Source of the DNA: Patescibacteria group bacterium
GTDB taxonomy: Bacteria; Patescibacteria; Microgenomatia; Daviesbacterales; UBA10151
Assembly (NCBI GenBank): GCA_023380995.1
Contig: JAMCTD010000116.1
Location: forward strand, 8,782 to 14,931
DNA: 6,150 nucleotides
Reading direction: 5' to 3'
A program made the position numbers and the translations under genes. The notes beneath the pieces were generated by a model. That model was not told where the DNA came from and made no database searches. It worked only from the letters and a program-made list of their open reading frames with translations. This document shows, piece after piece, positions 5,374-6,150 of the stretch; within the stretch, counting starts at the first letter, position 1; each line of letters begins with the position of its first letter.

Positions 5374-6150
5374 AATTTTTTAATTATATCAGCAATCTTC
5401 AAAGCTTTTTCTTTGGCATTTCCAATATGATTTTTGGCATCTAAAATTTCTTCAACTTCAATTGGTTTTAAGTAGAGCCTGATAATAGGGTTCTCTTCTA
5501 ATAAATTCTCCATTGGATTAGGATTACCTCCGGAAATAGTTTCCCAAGCTTTCATGGAAATCTCCCGGAGTATCTCATGCATCTGTTGCCGGTCTGCCCC
5601 CTTTTTCACTGATTCCAGGATAATTCCCTCAGTTGCAGAAAAAGGCCAATAGGTTTCCAGATTTTTATGTATCCTGCTTTCATTAATAATTAATCCATCA
5701 ACAATTTTTATAGAAGAATTTAGCATCTCGTCCACTGCCAAAAACATTTCCGGAGTCACCACTCTTCTATTAGCTGAATCATCCAGTGTCCTTTCCAAAA
5801 GCATATATGCGGCATTATCCCAGGCAGTTTTTGACAGGTTAACCACCAGCCTCGCCAATGAACAAATTTGTTCAGCCTTAATGGGATTCTTCTTAAAAGG
5901 CATAGCGGACGAACCAATCTGTGAACTGCCAAATGATTCCTGCCATTCTCCGAATCCCGGCGACTGCATAATCCTTAAATCAAAAGCAAATTTATTAAGA
6001 CTCTCTGCAATTGAGGAAAGTAAACTTCCCAACCAAAATTCAATCTTTCGGGGAGCTGTCTGATTAGTAATTTCAAATGCCTCCACCCCTAATTCCTCCA
6101 TTATTCCATTTTCCATTTCTTTGGCTTTTGATTTAAGGATTATGCAGTCG
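5370..6150 (-). CDS. purB: Adenylosuccinate lyase, C-terminal part; 5' end outside the window
   Basis: The frame is open from the right edge to the TGA at 5370-5372; 259 residues are visible, roughly the C-terminal half to 60 percent of a fumarase/aspartase-superfamily lyase. The superfamily signature GSSAMPFKKNP lies at fragment residues 79-89, with the catalytic Ser in the flexible loop. The next landmark, LERTLDDSANRR, is characteristic of PurB rather than argininosuccinate lyase or fumarase, and the linked purE and purC support this. PurB removes fumarate from SAICAR to give AICAR and from adenylosuccinate to give AMP. An internal ATG at 6114-6116 is not the start: the frame continues upstream (DCIILKSKAKE) and the N-terminal catalytic residues must lie beyond the edge. 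It is the first visible gene of the purB-purE-purC-prs run and its stop overlaps the purE start by four bases. Confidence 0.94.
   Translation of the reverse strand, partial: DCIILKSKAKEMENGIMEELGVEAFEITNQTAPRKIEFWLGSLLSSIAESLNKFAFDLRIMQSPGFGEWQESFGSSQIGSSAMPFKKNPIKAEQICSLARLVVNLSKTAWDNAAYMLLERTLDDSANRRVVTPEMFLAVDEMLNSSIKIVDGLIINESRIHKNLETYWPFSATEGIILESVKKGADRQQMHEILREISMKAWETISGGNPNPMENLLEENPIIRLYLKPIEVEEILDAKNHIGNAKEKALKIADIIKKL
5383..5388 (-). promoter_or_regulatory. Extended -10-like element inside the purB end, upstream of purE
   Basis: The minus strand reads TGATATAAT (5383-5391), a perfect extended -10, with 9 nt to the purE ATG. It also encodes residues of the purB C-terminus (ADII), so chance is possible in AT-rich coding DNA. 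No clear -35 is seen. If used, transcription would start about at the purE ATG, giving a leaderless purE-purC message. Confidence 0.35.

Noticed and set aside
4943..5383. 146-codon plus-strand ORF across most of purE
   Set aside because: It is antisense to an unambiguous purE, has no recognisable domain and low-complexity composition; it is a shadow of the coding frame.

Overview
This is a compact, moderately AT-rich bacterial segment. It holds seven protein genes, two of them cut by the window edges, and no RNA genes, IS elements or CRISPR arrays. TGA, as well as TAA, ends genes exactly where the protein families should end, so the standard bacterial code applies. No start codon has a convincing Shine-Dalgarno sequence; several starts instead have a TATAAT-like box only 9-14 nt upstream. 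Very small spacers, divergent versions of core enzymes and single-anchor cell-surface proteins would fit a member of the Candidate Phyla Radiation (Patescibacteria, possibly Microgenomates). That placement is an inference from overall style and has not been tested by any search.

Left part (1-1596, minus strand): two polysaccharide deacetylase (NodB/CE4) genes in tandem, each with one N-terminal membrane anchor. The second in transcription order runs off the left edge. The first ends in a perfect 35-bp tandem duplication that has rewritten its C-terminus. Middle (1597-2791): a 34-bp divergent promoter region, then a plus-strand gene for a divergent PurM (AIR synthetase). Right part (2815-6150, minus strand): a purine gene cluster in the order purB (5' end outside the window), purE, purC, prs. 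purB and purE overlap by four bases (ATGA). purE and purC are separated by a 78-bp palindromic repeat-like element that appears to supply the purE stop codon and one of two possible purC starts. prs appears to have its own promoter inside the end of purC.

The purine genes form a coherent set. Prs makes PRPP, PurM closes the imidazole ring to give AIR, PurE works on the carboxylation product, PurC adds aspartate to give SAICAR, and PurB releases AICAR and also acts in the AMP branch. purF, purD, purN/T, purL/Q/S, purK and purH are not in the window. The deacetylases probably modify cell-wall or capsule glycans and have no evident metabolic link to the purine genes.

I found no clearly new multi-gene system. 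The points most worth a second look are the repeat element embedded between purE and purC, the recurring -10 boxes immediately before start codons (suggesting leaderless mRNAs), the C-terminal recoding by tandem duplication, and the divergent PurM.
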